In this document: piece after piece, positions 19,834 through 30,369 of the stretch
Layout: every line of letters starts with the position of its first letter
Numbering within the stretch: position 1 is the stretch's first letter
Source: Chrysoporthe austroafricana
Lineage: Eukaryota; Ascomycota; Sordariomycetes; Diaporthales; Cryphonectriaceae
NCBI GenBank assembly: GCA_001051155.2
Contig: JYIP02000004.1
Coordinates: forward strand, 559,576-623,575
Reading direction: 5' to 3'
Length of the DNA: 64,000 nucleotides
The notes under the pieces: generated by a model
Told to the model about the DNA's origin: nothing
The model's database searches: none
What the model saw: the letters and a program-made list of their open reading frames with translations, nothing else
Position numbers and translations under genes: made by a program

Positions 19834-20868
19834 TCAAGAGCGACGGGCGGCTCCGGTCACCGTTGCACTCGCCGTGGCCGGTGCCGTTGTGGCTGTTGCC
19901 GTGGCCGCACTGGTCGAGGTCGTCCCGCCGGAGCTGGATGAGACCACCGTTGCCTGGACCACCTGTCCCAAGGCGTTGAAGACAATATCGACGAGCGAGC
20001 CCAGCGGTGCGTAGCTGTATGTCTTCTGCGTGAGCCCCCCTGCTAGCTGCTCGACGTCGCCGGTAAGGGTCATGTTCTGCAGGTAGTTGCCCACAATCGT
20101 GGAGACTGTGCTCCCTGCGTCCCCCACGACCTCCTGAACGATGTTGCCGAGGTTGTCGATGATGAAGTTGAGTTGCGAGTTTCCCTGGGTGATGCTGCCC
20201 AGAAGCCCATCGACAACTCCCACCACCTCGGTCACGACGTCGGTCACAGAGTTGAGGAGAGTTATGAGCGTCGGGTTCAGATCAAGTGATGATAGTGTCC
20301 TGTTGACAATGCTAACCACTAATGTAGTCGGTCAGCGAATGATCATGTATTCTACAGTCAATGAGAACTCACAGTTGCCGAGCCTAATTATCAGTTCCAA
20401 CTCAGCTTCCACATCCGAGATTGTGATGTTGACTTTAGATACCCCAACTTGGACGCCAGCATTGATCGTCACGAGAGAAGCGACCTCAGCAGCGAGGTTA
20501 AGCTCCGCTTGAAGGTTCTCGACATCTAGTCTAGAGTTGAAGGATGATCAGGCTTCAGATGAAATACTGAGGTGGTGCCCGCCCTGCTTTCAGACTTACT
20601 CAATCTTGCCCACGGACAAATTTGGCACCCTCAGGAGAACATCCGGAGGGCTGGTGGTGGAGCTGCTACTCGATGTTGTGCTTGTACCTCCACCAAGCCC
20701 TGAGGTTACTGTCGCGTTCGAGGAGCCGCCTAGCCCTGTTACCGACGCCGATGCAGAGACACTAACACCTGAGCTGGTGACAGTGATATCCTGGGTTGAC
20801 GAAGCCGACTGGGCCGCGGAGAACGAGAGGAGGCAGCCCAGGGCAAAGATAAATCCGTAAGTCTGCAT
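19834..20868 (-). CDS. Secreted protein, paralogue of the gene at 22170
   Basis: Exons 20600-20868, 20373-20530 and 19834-20318 (introns 69 and 54 nt) encode 303 residues. The start at 20866-20868 gives a clean signal peptide, MQTYGFIFALGCLLSFSAAQ; an ATG 24 nt upstream would only add charged residues. A Ser/Gly/Thr linker follows. Then comes a conserved domain (DVLLRVPNLSVGKIELDVEN to NLVSIVNRTLSSLDLNP) of alternating hydrophobic residues, and an Ala/Thr-rich tail. The same domain occurs in the divergent gene at 22170, so they are duplicates. The family is found in Sordariomycete secretomes without known function. A cell-surface role is possible but only inferred. Confidence 0.8.
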
Positions 20869-22169
20869 TCTGACCAGTGACGTGCTGACCACCCTCGTTC
20901 CTGAAACAAGTGGAGCGAATGTAGAAGTGCAAGATGCGCTTGTAAGGAAAACAAAAAAGAAAATGGTCTGAAAAAGTTGGGCTGGAAGAGTGCTCTAGAG
21001 AGATCTACTGGATCAAAGGTAAAAAGAAAAGAAAGACAACCTCCGTAGCATCTGCCAAGCAAAGGCGAACCTGACGAGGATGGATCTCACCGCGCTTAAG
21101 CAGCGTGATATTGACAGACACCAGAAAAGGCTCGGTCAACGGCTCATGCTATGTTTGTAAGTATGGATCTCAACTAATGTAACTAATGCTCTACATAGGG
21201 CGCACGAGCCAGCCCAGTTGAGAAGTGTGCCTGAAGATCTCGATCGATCAGGGGAATCTCCGTACGGCCAAGGAAAATCCCCTGCCCAAAGCTGGATTTG
21301 TTGACAGACCAATTCAGCAAATTGCATGCCTGGTGATGGCAAAGTGGAAAGGCGCAGTCGGATCAGGGGTAGAGGAAAGATGGCGATGTCGTCATGTCGG
21401 TGGAGGAAGCCGTCGGTACTAGATAGAGATGCCAGACGAATGCCAAATCAAATCCGCTATAGGGGCACCGTTAGCCCACCCAGGATTTCCCGAATAGGCC
21501 AGCTCTAGGACAGAGCATAAATTTAGGATCATTCACGGGGCGGAACCGCGGGAGACGGCGGAGGCTCTAACACATACCCATCTTTAAGCTTGTTCTAGGC
21601 CCTGCCACCCCTGCATAGACTAGTGTTGCACCCTCTAGTTGCGACCACTAGGAAAGCCACAACGGTGAAAGTGTGGCTCAAAACCTACCGGGGCGGACCT
21701 CTTGGTCCTAGATGGCCTAGGGTCCTTGCTTTCAGCATTGTGGAGCGGATTCAACGTTCTAAGGCATGCTCGTCCAGAGCACGGAAGAGCTCACTACTCC
21801 GTAGCTGGCTGCAAATTGCGCTTTGTTCATGCGTGCTCGTGCTCTACTCAAACTGACCAGTCGAGACCTCTTCTCTTCGCGTAGCACGGAGTATCGCATT
21901 AATATTTGCAACGAGATGCGAGTGTCCGCGACAGCAGAGTGAGGTCACCAGACCAGGAGCTTTCCCGAACTTGGTTGCGCTCCTTCTCACTAGCTAGTGA
22001 TCTATCAGGCTTAATCTCTGTACTGTCTGCCTTTCCTCCTCTTTCCCCTTGTGTGAAGAGAATACCACCGCTTCATATCCCCTTGGCCGTCTCTCGAGCA
22101 ACTTCCCACTGATTTCTGGACTTGCTTCCGCACACGCTCTCTCCACTTCGCTCGTTTACACCAGACAAA
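20869..22169. promoter_or_regulatory. Divergent upstream region of the paralogous secreted-protein pair
   Basis: 1.3 kb between the two start codons. It contains only short unconvincing ORFs and a CT-rich leader just before 22170. It should hold both promoters. No shared factor site could be named. Confidence 0.5.
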
Positions 22170-23158
22170 ATGGCTCTCCGAATGAGAGAACTTCTCAGTC
22201 TTTCCTTGTTAATACTACCTGCCTCTTGCTTCCTCGACCCTGGGCACGAACACGGCAGCAGACAGGAAGAAGGATACATCGGCTATCGCCTTGATCAGCG
22301 AGGCGATCCGGAGTCTGCCGTGTACGAGACTGCAGATACAAACACAGATGCCGGCGACATCCTACCAGTTGATCCAGACGTCTACCTAAATGCGTCTGTG
22401 TCCGTTGGGGAGATCGATATTGAAGTCGACAACATCACCGCAAAGGTTAACCTCCAAGCTGATGTCCTGAACCTGCTTCACTTCAGCGCTGGTGTCGATG
22501 CTTCCATCGACAGCGTCAAGTTGACCATCCAAAATGTGTCGGCCAAGGTCCTGCTGGAGGCACGTTTAGAAAATGTTGTTCAGATGTAAGCCTTTGCTCC
22601 CTTCCCAGCTGAAGGGACCACCTTTGCTTACCTATACTTCTTGCAACTAGGATCAGCGATGTCTTAGATTCAATCGATCTCAACCCGGTCATCGCAACAC
22701 TAGGAGAAGACGTGAGCCAGATAGTCAACAGTACCGTCGGCACCTTGACAGGGTCGTCGAGTAGCAATAGCAGCGCGACGAAGCGCAGTTTCGACCCGCA
22801 GAATGTCCTCTATAGCGTCAACGACTACTCAGGCAATACACACACCAACAGGGTGCTGGCACAGGACGGCAACATCTACGACGTTAAGCTCAATAACGAC
22901 GGTGACGAACAGGGTCGTACGGTGGTGGGTTCTTACTCCAAGGATATGACCTTCACCGGCCACAATCACACCATCAGTGTGAATGGCAAAGTGCGGGAGT
23001 TCGAGCTACAGTATGTCTACACACCACTGCCTGGTGTCGAGTCGGTCAGCTGGATTTATGTGACTCCCGCTGGCAAGGTGACACGGACCCAGATCATCGC
23101 CGAGGCGTTTGGAGGAGGCTCAAGTACCATTAGCGATGACACGGAAGAAGATCTTTGA
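22170..23158 (+). CDS. Secreted protein, paralogue of the gene at 19834-20868
   Basis: Exons 22170-22585 and 22651-23158, joined by a 65-nt intron (GTAAGC...CTAG), encode 307 residues. The start MALRMRELLSLSLLILPASC is a signal peptide. The conserved domain (DVYLNASVSVGEIDIEVDN to ENVVQMISDVLDSIDLNP) aligns with the divergent neighbour, including the intron position in the N-V-V/L-V segment. Unlike the neighbour, it has a separate C-terminal domain, VLYSVNDYSGNTHTNRVLAQ to SWIYVTPAGKVTRTQII, that looks beta-rich. Several NxS/T sites suggest glycosylation. The function is unknown. Confidence 0.8.
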
Positions 23159-24723
23159 CAATGCCTAGCGTGAAGATGTTGCTAGGATTTCTTTTCTGTA
23201 GTTTGGCAGACGATAACTCGCAGTGCAGCTTCAGGCATCTTCACAATCAAAACCAACTCCCTAGGCAGCAGTATAGCAGTATTGCAATCTTAGACGGGAT
23301 TCGCTGGAGTAAAGCCACAAGGGCTCCTTTCATGGCTGTATTCATCTCGCTTCAGCGACCTAGCAGGCGGTTGCGACCCCATAATCTTGTAGGTAGTGGC
23401 TAGTGCGAACGCACCATAAAAGCCCAGACCCTGCCATCCAATGATGAATACCGTCACGTTCTAGCCTATCCATCCCAGGATCTAAGCTATTTAGTCACTT
23501 TCCTCCCCTCACATCGAATGCATGATTGGAGGCGAGATTGGGCGCGCGAATATAGGTCACTACAAGCGCGTCGAGGCCTGCCCCGTAGATGTCACAACCA
23601 GGTCTTCATGGGTCAGGTCAAATACTCGTTCTGCCAGTATGGTGTCCAAAATAGGAAATACAAGGCTATTGTTCAGGGTTATATACCAACTTAATGAAAT
23701 GATGTCCTGAGGACAGAAATGCACGGGGTTGCTCAGGGACGGATGTTGGGCGCGGAGCATTGGGCCCACTCGTTTTCTGCATTTGGTAGCAATGGTAAGG
23801 CTATTAATATCTAAATTGTTGTGCGTGTTTAGTCTCAGCAATAATACTCTAGCTAGGGCTATAACTACCCACAACCGCGGAATTCCCAATAGAGAGCTGT
23901 CTCCTTCCTCTTGGCTACGCCTTACGATGAGCGAGTTGGTTAAGACCGTGAGTGCTACCCAGACTTCATCTCTTTACATTTGGCTTGAAGTCAATCTACT
24001 ACATAGTATGATCTAAACAAGGAGATGAGTATGTGGTAAACGAATCGAAAGACTTCACCGGCTGCGAAGGAATTTCTGTATCAAAGTTGTAGCTTCTTAT
24101 CCAGGTACTCTGAGCTTGACATCATCGCCAGTAGCGATGTTATCATTCCATTTGACTCGGATACCAGTTGAGATATATCAGGCCTTTTATGAGGAGAGGC
24201 CTCACGAGCCGCACCATTCTCATAATGTCCACCGAGTTGAGAGTCCGCTCATGTGAGTTGGTTCCCATGGTGACAGTCTCATTACCCCGCCCCATCCCCC
24301 CCGGCCATATATTGATAATGCGCTTTACAATGCCTCTATCAGCCACTTAACCATAACATAAGGTCATTATAGTCTCGTATACAACGTTACTATCAGATAC
24401 TCTAGCTGAAAACCATCGGGAATCGGAAAACGCGGTACCACTAGGGTTAGGGTGAGCACTGCGGAGAAACGTCATCCACGTGCCGCCGTGGACGTCCAAG
24501 GACAATAGCCCCCCTCAGATTGGCATGGCACTTTTATCCTGACGCGCGAAGAGGTTTCTCCGGCTGTGAATCTGTCTTGGTCAAAACCTAGGCGTACTAT
24601 CAGCAGAAATCCCATTGTGAGCATCGTTCTCGGCATCCGTCTCGAGCTGTCCGACCAGCCGTAACACGATCCTCCTGGGCCGTCGACGAGCTTTGCAGCA
24701 GAAGCGCCTCTCATAAATCGAAG
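23159..24723. other. Intergenic, with one short telomere-like motif
   Basis: 1.56 kb without a supported gene. At 24442-24452 the sequence reads TAGGGTTAGGG, two near-perfect fungal telomere units, about 270 bp upstream of the DUF1857 gene. This may be a telobox-like regulatory site or chance. The rest shows only short ORFs. Confidence 0.5.
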
Positions 24724-25218
24724 ATGACGCCCGCGAACTATGTGGCCTACACGGCGCCGATCAATCCGCCCTCAGCTAGTTCCCAGCTCACCCTCGAGCA
24801 AGTCTGGGCTCTCCTACGCCGGAAGATCCGCATTGCGGAGGACTTCGTCCCCGGTGCCATCAAATCCACCGAGGTCGTCTCCGAATCTACCGACAAGCAT
24901 GGGCGGCCGGTGACGACGCGCGTGGTCACCTTCCACGAGGGCAACCGACGAGTGGAGGAGGTCGTCACGACGTTCTACCCGATGAAGGTCGAGTTCCGGC
25001 AGCCGGACGGCAGCCAGGTGCAGAACATCGCCAGCAAGGGCGCCGACGGGGAATTGTACATGACGTACACCTTCGAGTGGCTGCATGCCGACCTTGATGA
25101 GGCCGCGTTGGCGGAGAAGAGGGTGAAGGAGGAGGCCATGTCCAAGATGGCCGTTGAAGGCACCATCAAGGCGATGAGGCAGATGGTCGATGACGGTCGG
25201 TGGAAGGAGACTGCTTAG
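24724..25218 (+). CDS. DUF1857 (AtaL-like, SRPBCC fold) protein
   Basis: Single-exon gene of 164 residues, the normal family length. It starts MTPANYVAYTAPINPP and continues SQLTLEQVWALLRRKIR, then VVTFHEGNRRVEEVVTTFYP and LYMTYTFEWLHADLDE, all in DUF1857 order. The fold is a Bet v 1/START-like ligand-binding cup. The Aspergillus terreus member AtaL lies in a secondary-metabolite cluster, but most members are isolated genes, as here: no biosynthetic enzymes lie alongside. It is probably cytosolic, and its ligand is unknown. Confidence 0.85.
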   Translation: MTPANYVAYTAPINPPSASSQLTLEQVWALLRRKIRIAEDFVPGAIKSTEVVSESTDKHGRPVTTRVVTFHEGNRRVEEVVTTFYPMKVEFRQPDGSQVQNIASKGADGELYMTYTFEWLHADLDEAALAEKRVKEEAMSKMAVEGTIKAMRQMVDDGRWKETA

Positions 25219-25362
25219 CCTGTCCATGCAACCCCACGAGCATGGTCCGAAGACTGGCAGGATAGTGTTGGGCAGTCAGCATAGTTAGGACCCGGCCGCG
25301 TTCCTATCTACCAGACAGGTTATGAGACTCTATTGCAGATAGTCTACCACAGCACCCAACAC

Positions 25363-25481
25363 GGTTCGGTGGTGTAGTTGGTTATCACGACAGTCTAACA
25401 TCCTCTTGAGTCGTGAAAAATCTTCACGATCTCTTGGTATGAGAGCACTGTAGGTCTCCGGTTCAAGTCCGGGCCGAATCA
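25363..25481 (+). tRNA. tRNA-Val(AAC): tRNA-Val(AAC) with a 45-nt intron
   Basis: The acceptor arms GGTTCGG and CCGAATC pair, followed by discriminator A. The D-arm region TGGTGTAGTTGG gives the A box, and GGTTCAAGTCC gives the B box. The anticodon stem ACAGT/ACTGT encloses CTAACA and C38, so the anticodon is AAC. The intron runs 25401-25445, starting one base 3' of the anticodon as in eukaryotic nuclear tRNA genes. The mature length without CCA is 74 nt. Confidence 0.93.
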
Positions 25482-25487
25482 TTTTTT
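25482..25487 (+). terminator. RNA polymerase III T-tract
   Basis: Six T residues follow the tRNA discriminator base directly, the standard Pol III stop. Confidence 0.85.
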
Positions 25488-26882
25488 GCCTCGTTGTCCA
25501 CGGTTCCGTTTTGACTGTGAGCCCCCAGGTCATTCGCATAGGGCCGCTTCGATTATTCACAATTCACATCGAGGAATAGGGTCATGGAAATGGGTTGGTG
25601 CACAATGTCTCAGAGCAGGCGGTTGGGCCTAACACAATTTTCGGAGGGAGCGTGGTGGATCTTTTCGCTAGGCCTGAAGCGGCCAACAACCGAGCCCCAC
25701 GAGGTGTTCGTCTGATCTAGTCTCAAGGCTCGACGGTGGATACCGCAGGCCTTCGCAAGCAACAGTTCTGGCTCTCCGTCCCTATCATACTTCTGGTAGC
25801 TATCTGGACTTCGACGTCATATATGCCCCGACGGCGAGCTTCGTGCTCTTTCGGAGCCGGACGGACCATCAGCACGGAGATGTTATCTCCATCGTGTACA
25901 TCTCCGTGCTACCGCTCCACTGTTTCGAAACCAGGAACCTCGGCGTGTTCCGAGATCTGCAGATACAGGGCCCCTGGGTGGTACTGTCATCTGGGCTTGC
26001 CGCCTATCCACGCTACTGTGAGCTTGCGGCTCAAAGACACCCTCAGCATCGTGAGCCCCAACCCGCACAGGCTGCGCTCGACAGCAGGTCTGGGCGGGCA
26101 GGGCTGCGATATCTTATAAGACCCTAGGGCTGCGTGACGTTGATGGGCTCACGACGAGATGCTTTGACATATAACCTCTTTTAGTATCTGGGTGAGTCCT
26201 CAACCTCATCGCATCTCTATCAGCGGTTCTAGAAGCGAATGCTCACTGACGGATCAATTCCAGTGTCTTGGCTGTTTCATCCGTAGTATCCCTGTGGGGA
26301 CGTACTGGGAAACGCTTTTATTGTGATTGGCCTCGAGGACGTGCGGCTCGGCTGGATCCTGGGAGAGCCCCATGTCGCTTAGGACGAGATGTTTGATGTT
26401 TCTCAATGTAGACTCCTTGGCCTCATGGACGCAGCTCGCGATAGCATCATGGAGCCTATGAGGATCGGGCGGAGAATTTCTATGATGAAGGCTCTTGATC
26501 AGAAACAATCAACATGATGATCCCTAGCTCCAAGAGGCGTGCCTCATCGCGGCGGGAGATTCCACCCCCTTTCATCCTCTAATAATCATGCCACAATAGG
26601 CGGGCAGGCGTACATATACCAGCAGGCCGGGTCACTATTCCGACCGCATCCGACTATCTCAACCACCACCTTCTCTCGTCGTCAGCTACGTTGACACATT
26701 CCATTCATTCGCGGTTTGCCTGGGGCTGCCATTCGTTTCGCAACACTTTCCGTTCTTTTCTGCATCAGTCGTTCCTTCGAAAGGTTCCATCCCTCTTCGT
26801 TCACCCCCCCTCCCCAAACGCCCATCCGCTTCAGCTATACACCGAGAGTGAACACTTGTGACGAACACCCGAGATTTCCAAG
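25488..26882. other. Intergenic with unassigned ORFs
   Basis: 1.4 kb upstream of the LPMO gene. Two stretches have mildly protein-like reading: plus strand about 25830-26120 and minus strand 26254-26508 (LRNIKHLVLSDMGLSQDPAE). Neither has a recognisable family or clean gene structure. They may be relics. The last 250 bp are CT-rich and look like an RNA polymerase II promoter and leader. Confidence 0.4.
25871..25910. repeat. Perfect 12-bp inverted repeat (hairpin)
   Basis: AGCACGGAGATG at 25871-25882 and its exact complement at 25899-25910 are separated by 16 nt. It could form a stable stem-loop. No gene can be assigned to it. Confidence 0.8.
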
Positions 26883-28542
26883 ATGAAGACTTTCGCAGGC
26901 CTTATCGCATCTGCGTCCCTGGTTGCCGGCCATGGTTACGTGACAAACGGCACGCTTGATGGCGAGAGCTACACATTCTACCAGCCCTACACCGACCCCT
27001 ACATGAGCCCGACTCCCTCCAGGATTTCTCGACCCATCCAGGGCAACGGACCCGTTACTGTCGTCACGTATGATGATATCCAGTGCGGTGGCGACACTGC
27101 TGCCGGCATCGACGGATCCAAGCCCGCAAACCTGACTGCCAGTGTCACAGCCGGCTCGACGGTCGATTTGTACTGGACCTTGTGGCCGACCAGCCATGTT
27201 GGACCTACCATCACGTACATGGCCAAGTGCGCAAACGACGACTGCACCACGTATATGCCTGGCAATGAGTAAGCTTCTTACCTTGCGTCTCGATATCTTA
27301 TGCGCCTTCTTGAGCACCTGTCTGACCTGTGCTTTGCTATGCTGTAGTACCGTCTGGTTCAAGATCCAGGAGGACGGCCGTGACGGAACCTCCGACACTT
27401 GGGGCGCCGTAAGTCCTCTACACCCCCGCTTATATAAAGCCTTCGTGTTTGCTGATATCAGGGCGCAGACTGCTGTGATGACCGCCGGTGGCTACGTCTC
27501 ATACACCGTCCCCGAGTGTATCGAGTCCGGCGCATACCTCGTTCGGCACGAGATCATCGCTCTGCACGCCGCCGAGACGGAGGGCGGGGCCCAGTTCTAC
27601 CCCGGATGCCACCAGATCAAGGTGACCGGCGGCACCGGAACCACCACGCCCTCCGGGCTTGTCGCCTTCCCGGGTGCCTACAATGCCACTGACCCCGGTA
27701 TCTTGTACAACCCTTATGAGGCGACCACTTACATCATCCCCGGCCCGGCTCTGTTCACCTGCTCCGGGTCCAGCTCCAGCACCAGCAGCTCCTCCTCAGC
27801 TGCCTCGAGCGCTTCCGCCGCCTCGAGCGCTTCCGCCGTTGCGAGCTCTTCTGCTGTCTCTTCTGCTGGCAGCACCACCTTCGCCACGGTGACCCGCTCG
27901 GCCTCGGGGACACCCACTACCGCCGCCGCCATCGCAGAGACCACCACCGCCTCGGCGTCCGCGGATGACGGCTGCGATGCTGAGGTGACCGTCACCTCCA
28001 CCATTTCAGCTGGCCAGGCTGCTCAGACTAGCAGCTCCGCCGATGGTGAGGATGATGGTTGCACGGCCGAGGAGACCCTTACATCCACCGCCGTTGCCGC
28101 CCAGCCTACCACCCTTACCTCCACTGTCACTTCCGGCCAGGCGACAGAGACCAGCTCCTCCACTACCACCTCCACTGCCAGCTCTTCTGGTGAGGACGAT
28201 GGCTGTGACGCCGAGGGCGATGGCTCTGTGACCACCAACCCGGAGTCCGGCAGCTCTTCCACCAGCAGCTCGACAACCTCCGAGTCCAGCGCCAGCGCCA
28301 GCGCCAGCTCCTCCGCCGACAGCGGCGATGACGGGTGTGACGCCGAGGGCGATGAGCCCACGGCTACTGGGTCTGGCTCGTCCCAGCCGACCGGGTCTGC
28401 CGGCGGAGCTGGCTCGTCTCAGCCCACCGGCTCCGCGTCGAGCGATGACTGCGATGCCGAGGAGGAGCAGAACTACGCGCAGCGCTACACGGGCCATGTC
28501 GCCCGTGGACCTCGCGGGCTCGGCCTGATGTTTGACGCCTAG
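26883..28542 (+). CDS. AA9 lytic polysaccharide monooxygenase with repeat tail
   Basis: Exons 26883-27268, 27348-27408 and 27469-28542 (introns 79 and 60 nt) encode 506 residues. After the signal peptide MKTFAGLIASASLVAG, the mature protein begins with His17 (HGYVTNG), the N-terminal copper ligand. His105 in SHVGPTITYMAKC is the second ligand, and Tyr193 in AQFYPGC the axial residue. LVRHEIIALHAA and Gln191 match the AA9 second sphere. The catalytic domain ends near residue 245. There is no CBM1. Instead about 260 residues of Ser/Thr/Ala-rich tail carry DDGCDAE-like units four times, plus a final SDDCDAEEE. The enzyme should oxidatively cleave cellulose or related glucans outside the cell. 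The second intron's acceptor (GCGCAG) was chosen because an AG seven bases upstream breaks frame. Confidence 0.9.
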
Positions 28543-29508
28543 AGGAGCGGGCGCTCGATGGGATGAATGAAGCATTGGACATGATTGTGTTGCGTCTACC
28601 TTTCTCAGCACTGTAGATATTTTGGACATCCGGCCTGCCGGCGTACAAATCAAAGTTTTACAAGATGTGTCTCTTGAACCTGCTTGATTAAAAATCGTCA
28701 CCGCTTGATGATATCCTTAAGACCGCTTGCTCTCCTGGCTGGGTGTTAGGCCTAATTGCTCGAGATCTGACAGGCCGAGAGTCTTCTTTAAGTTCTTCAA
28801 GAAAGCACTAAAGTATCTTTCCCAACATCTCGCGAAGTGATGCAGGCCTTGCCATGTAGTACGACAGGAAACCAGAGAGTAAGTTGAAGCTCTTCAGTTT
28901 AAACTAGATCTTTCAACTGCAAACGATTAGCGAACTCGCATATGGCTCCATGCCTGCAGAATGATGAACATCAATACGCAATTACTAGGGGGAAACGTAC
29001 CGTATTAGATCAATTGAATGAGAATGAGGAGAGATTGATCTACATTAAGACTGCGTTTCTATAATCAAGACGATATCTATAATTTATGCCCAAGGTTGGA
29101 ATTCGTCCTGCCGAATACTGCGCATAATGGAAGTGTCTTGCAAATCGAACAAATTCGTTCTCCCTTAACGGTGGTGGCTATCTTCGCTGAGACGTGAGTT
29201 ACATAACCTGCCCACCGAGGCAGATACCAGTCTCCTAGCCACCGAATCGGCAGTCGTGACCAATCCTGATACCAGGATAGGCAATAATATGTCCAGTCTC
29301 CCCGAATATATCAGAGGCAGATATGACCAGTCTCCTGGTTGATGGATGACTGGAGAGACTAGTCACTATCTGCCCATCAGGCCAGGAGAGACATCTGCCG
29401 GACAAAGCTACGTTGGAGTATCAGTCCAGTACAATAGGGCTCCAAAGTCCCCAATCTAGTCTCCGCCGGTTGCTCTACCAGTAAGTACCGCACGGAGGCA
29501 TCACGCTC
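28543..29508. other. Intergenic with short repeated CAGTCTCC motifs
   Basis: Nearly 1 kb with no gene. In the second half, motifs like GGCAGATACCAGTCTCCT recur at about 29220, 29290 and 29316, the last as an arm of the inverted repeat listed separately. Confidence 0.5.
29316..29374. repeat. Imperfect inverted repeat, about 24 bp arms
   Basis: The arm 29316-29338 (GGCAGATATGACCAGTCTCC...) pairs with 29350-29374, with two or three mismatches or bulges. The loop is 11 nt. It may be a small foldback element remnant. Confidence 0.6.
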
Positions 29509-30114
29509 TCACTCGACACAATAATCAAACAGATTGCGCAGGCCATACAACGGTCTTGAGAGGTTAACATATACAACCATCCCCCCATTTGCCTTGATTC
29601 TCCTCACAAACCGCCGGACCAAAGTCTTGGGCCTATCAACTCTGAGGCCCGTGCCGGGAACGAGGACTTCCAGACGAGCGCTTTCATCTCGTGAAATGGA
29701 ACGCCCAATCGTTTCCCTGTGTCGATGGTAGAGTTGCCCGAGCCGTACAATATCAGGCAGAAGCTACCCGACGTATAACCGGCGCTTTCCTGCCATCTCC
29801 CTGTCTTCAGATGCCTTTTGACATTTTGGACAAGGCAGCTCTTGCCCGGATCGACCAACATCGAAGCCATCCCATGGGGATAGTTCTTGGCATTGGTTGC
29901 AACGTAGTTGGTCATGGGATCCATGGAGCTGAACACACTCTGCCTTGCTGTCCTCGATAGCGTTTGAGAGTCCCACTTTGCTCTCGAGAAGATTGACATC
30001 CTGGGTATAGCACCGGAGAAGTCGACCAACATCCCGCATGGAAACGGGAGCCTTATAGGAATACGTAGGCCCAACCATGCCAGCCATCATATGCAGCTTC
30101 CGCCCTAATTCCAA
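29509..30114 (-). pseudogene. Sirtuin (SIR2-type deacetylase) relic
   Basis: Sirtuin landmarks occur in order on the minus strand but in different frames. They are LLRCYTQDVNLLESKVGL, the zinc site LRCNQCQ...CPKCQK, REMAGKRRLYVG then an in-frame TAG, ILYGSGNS in a second frame, VLVPGTGLRVDRPKTLV and MVVYVNLSRPLYGLRNLFDY in a third. This last stretch ends in a TGA where the family normally has tryptophan. So there are at least two nonsense codons and two frame changes within 600 bp. The TAG and TGA both fit C-to-T or G-to-A change. The N-terminal NAD-binding motif (GAGIS...) is not found upstream. The gene is not functional as read. Confidence 0.75.
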
Positions 30115-30369
30115 ACAGCAGCGACTTGCAGAGGTTCAATCACCAATCAGATCGATTGGGCTGTCCCGTATGCCGCTTCCCATCTGCACAACCGACATTT
30201 GCTGTCGTGATGACCGTCGCTGCAGCTGCTGCCGTGGACGAGAACGAGTGTGCCTCACTAACACTTGACTTGACCCCCTTAGGTCGCCCAACGTGATCCT
30301 CGAGCTAATACTTACTCCGACCAGCGGTACACTATTCCGCTGGACAAATCGACCGGTCTGTTCCAAGGT

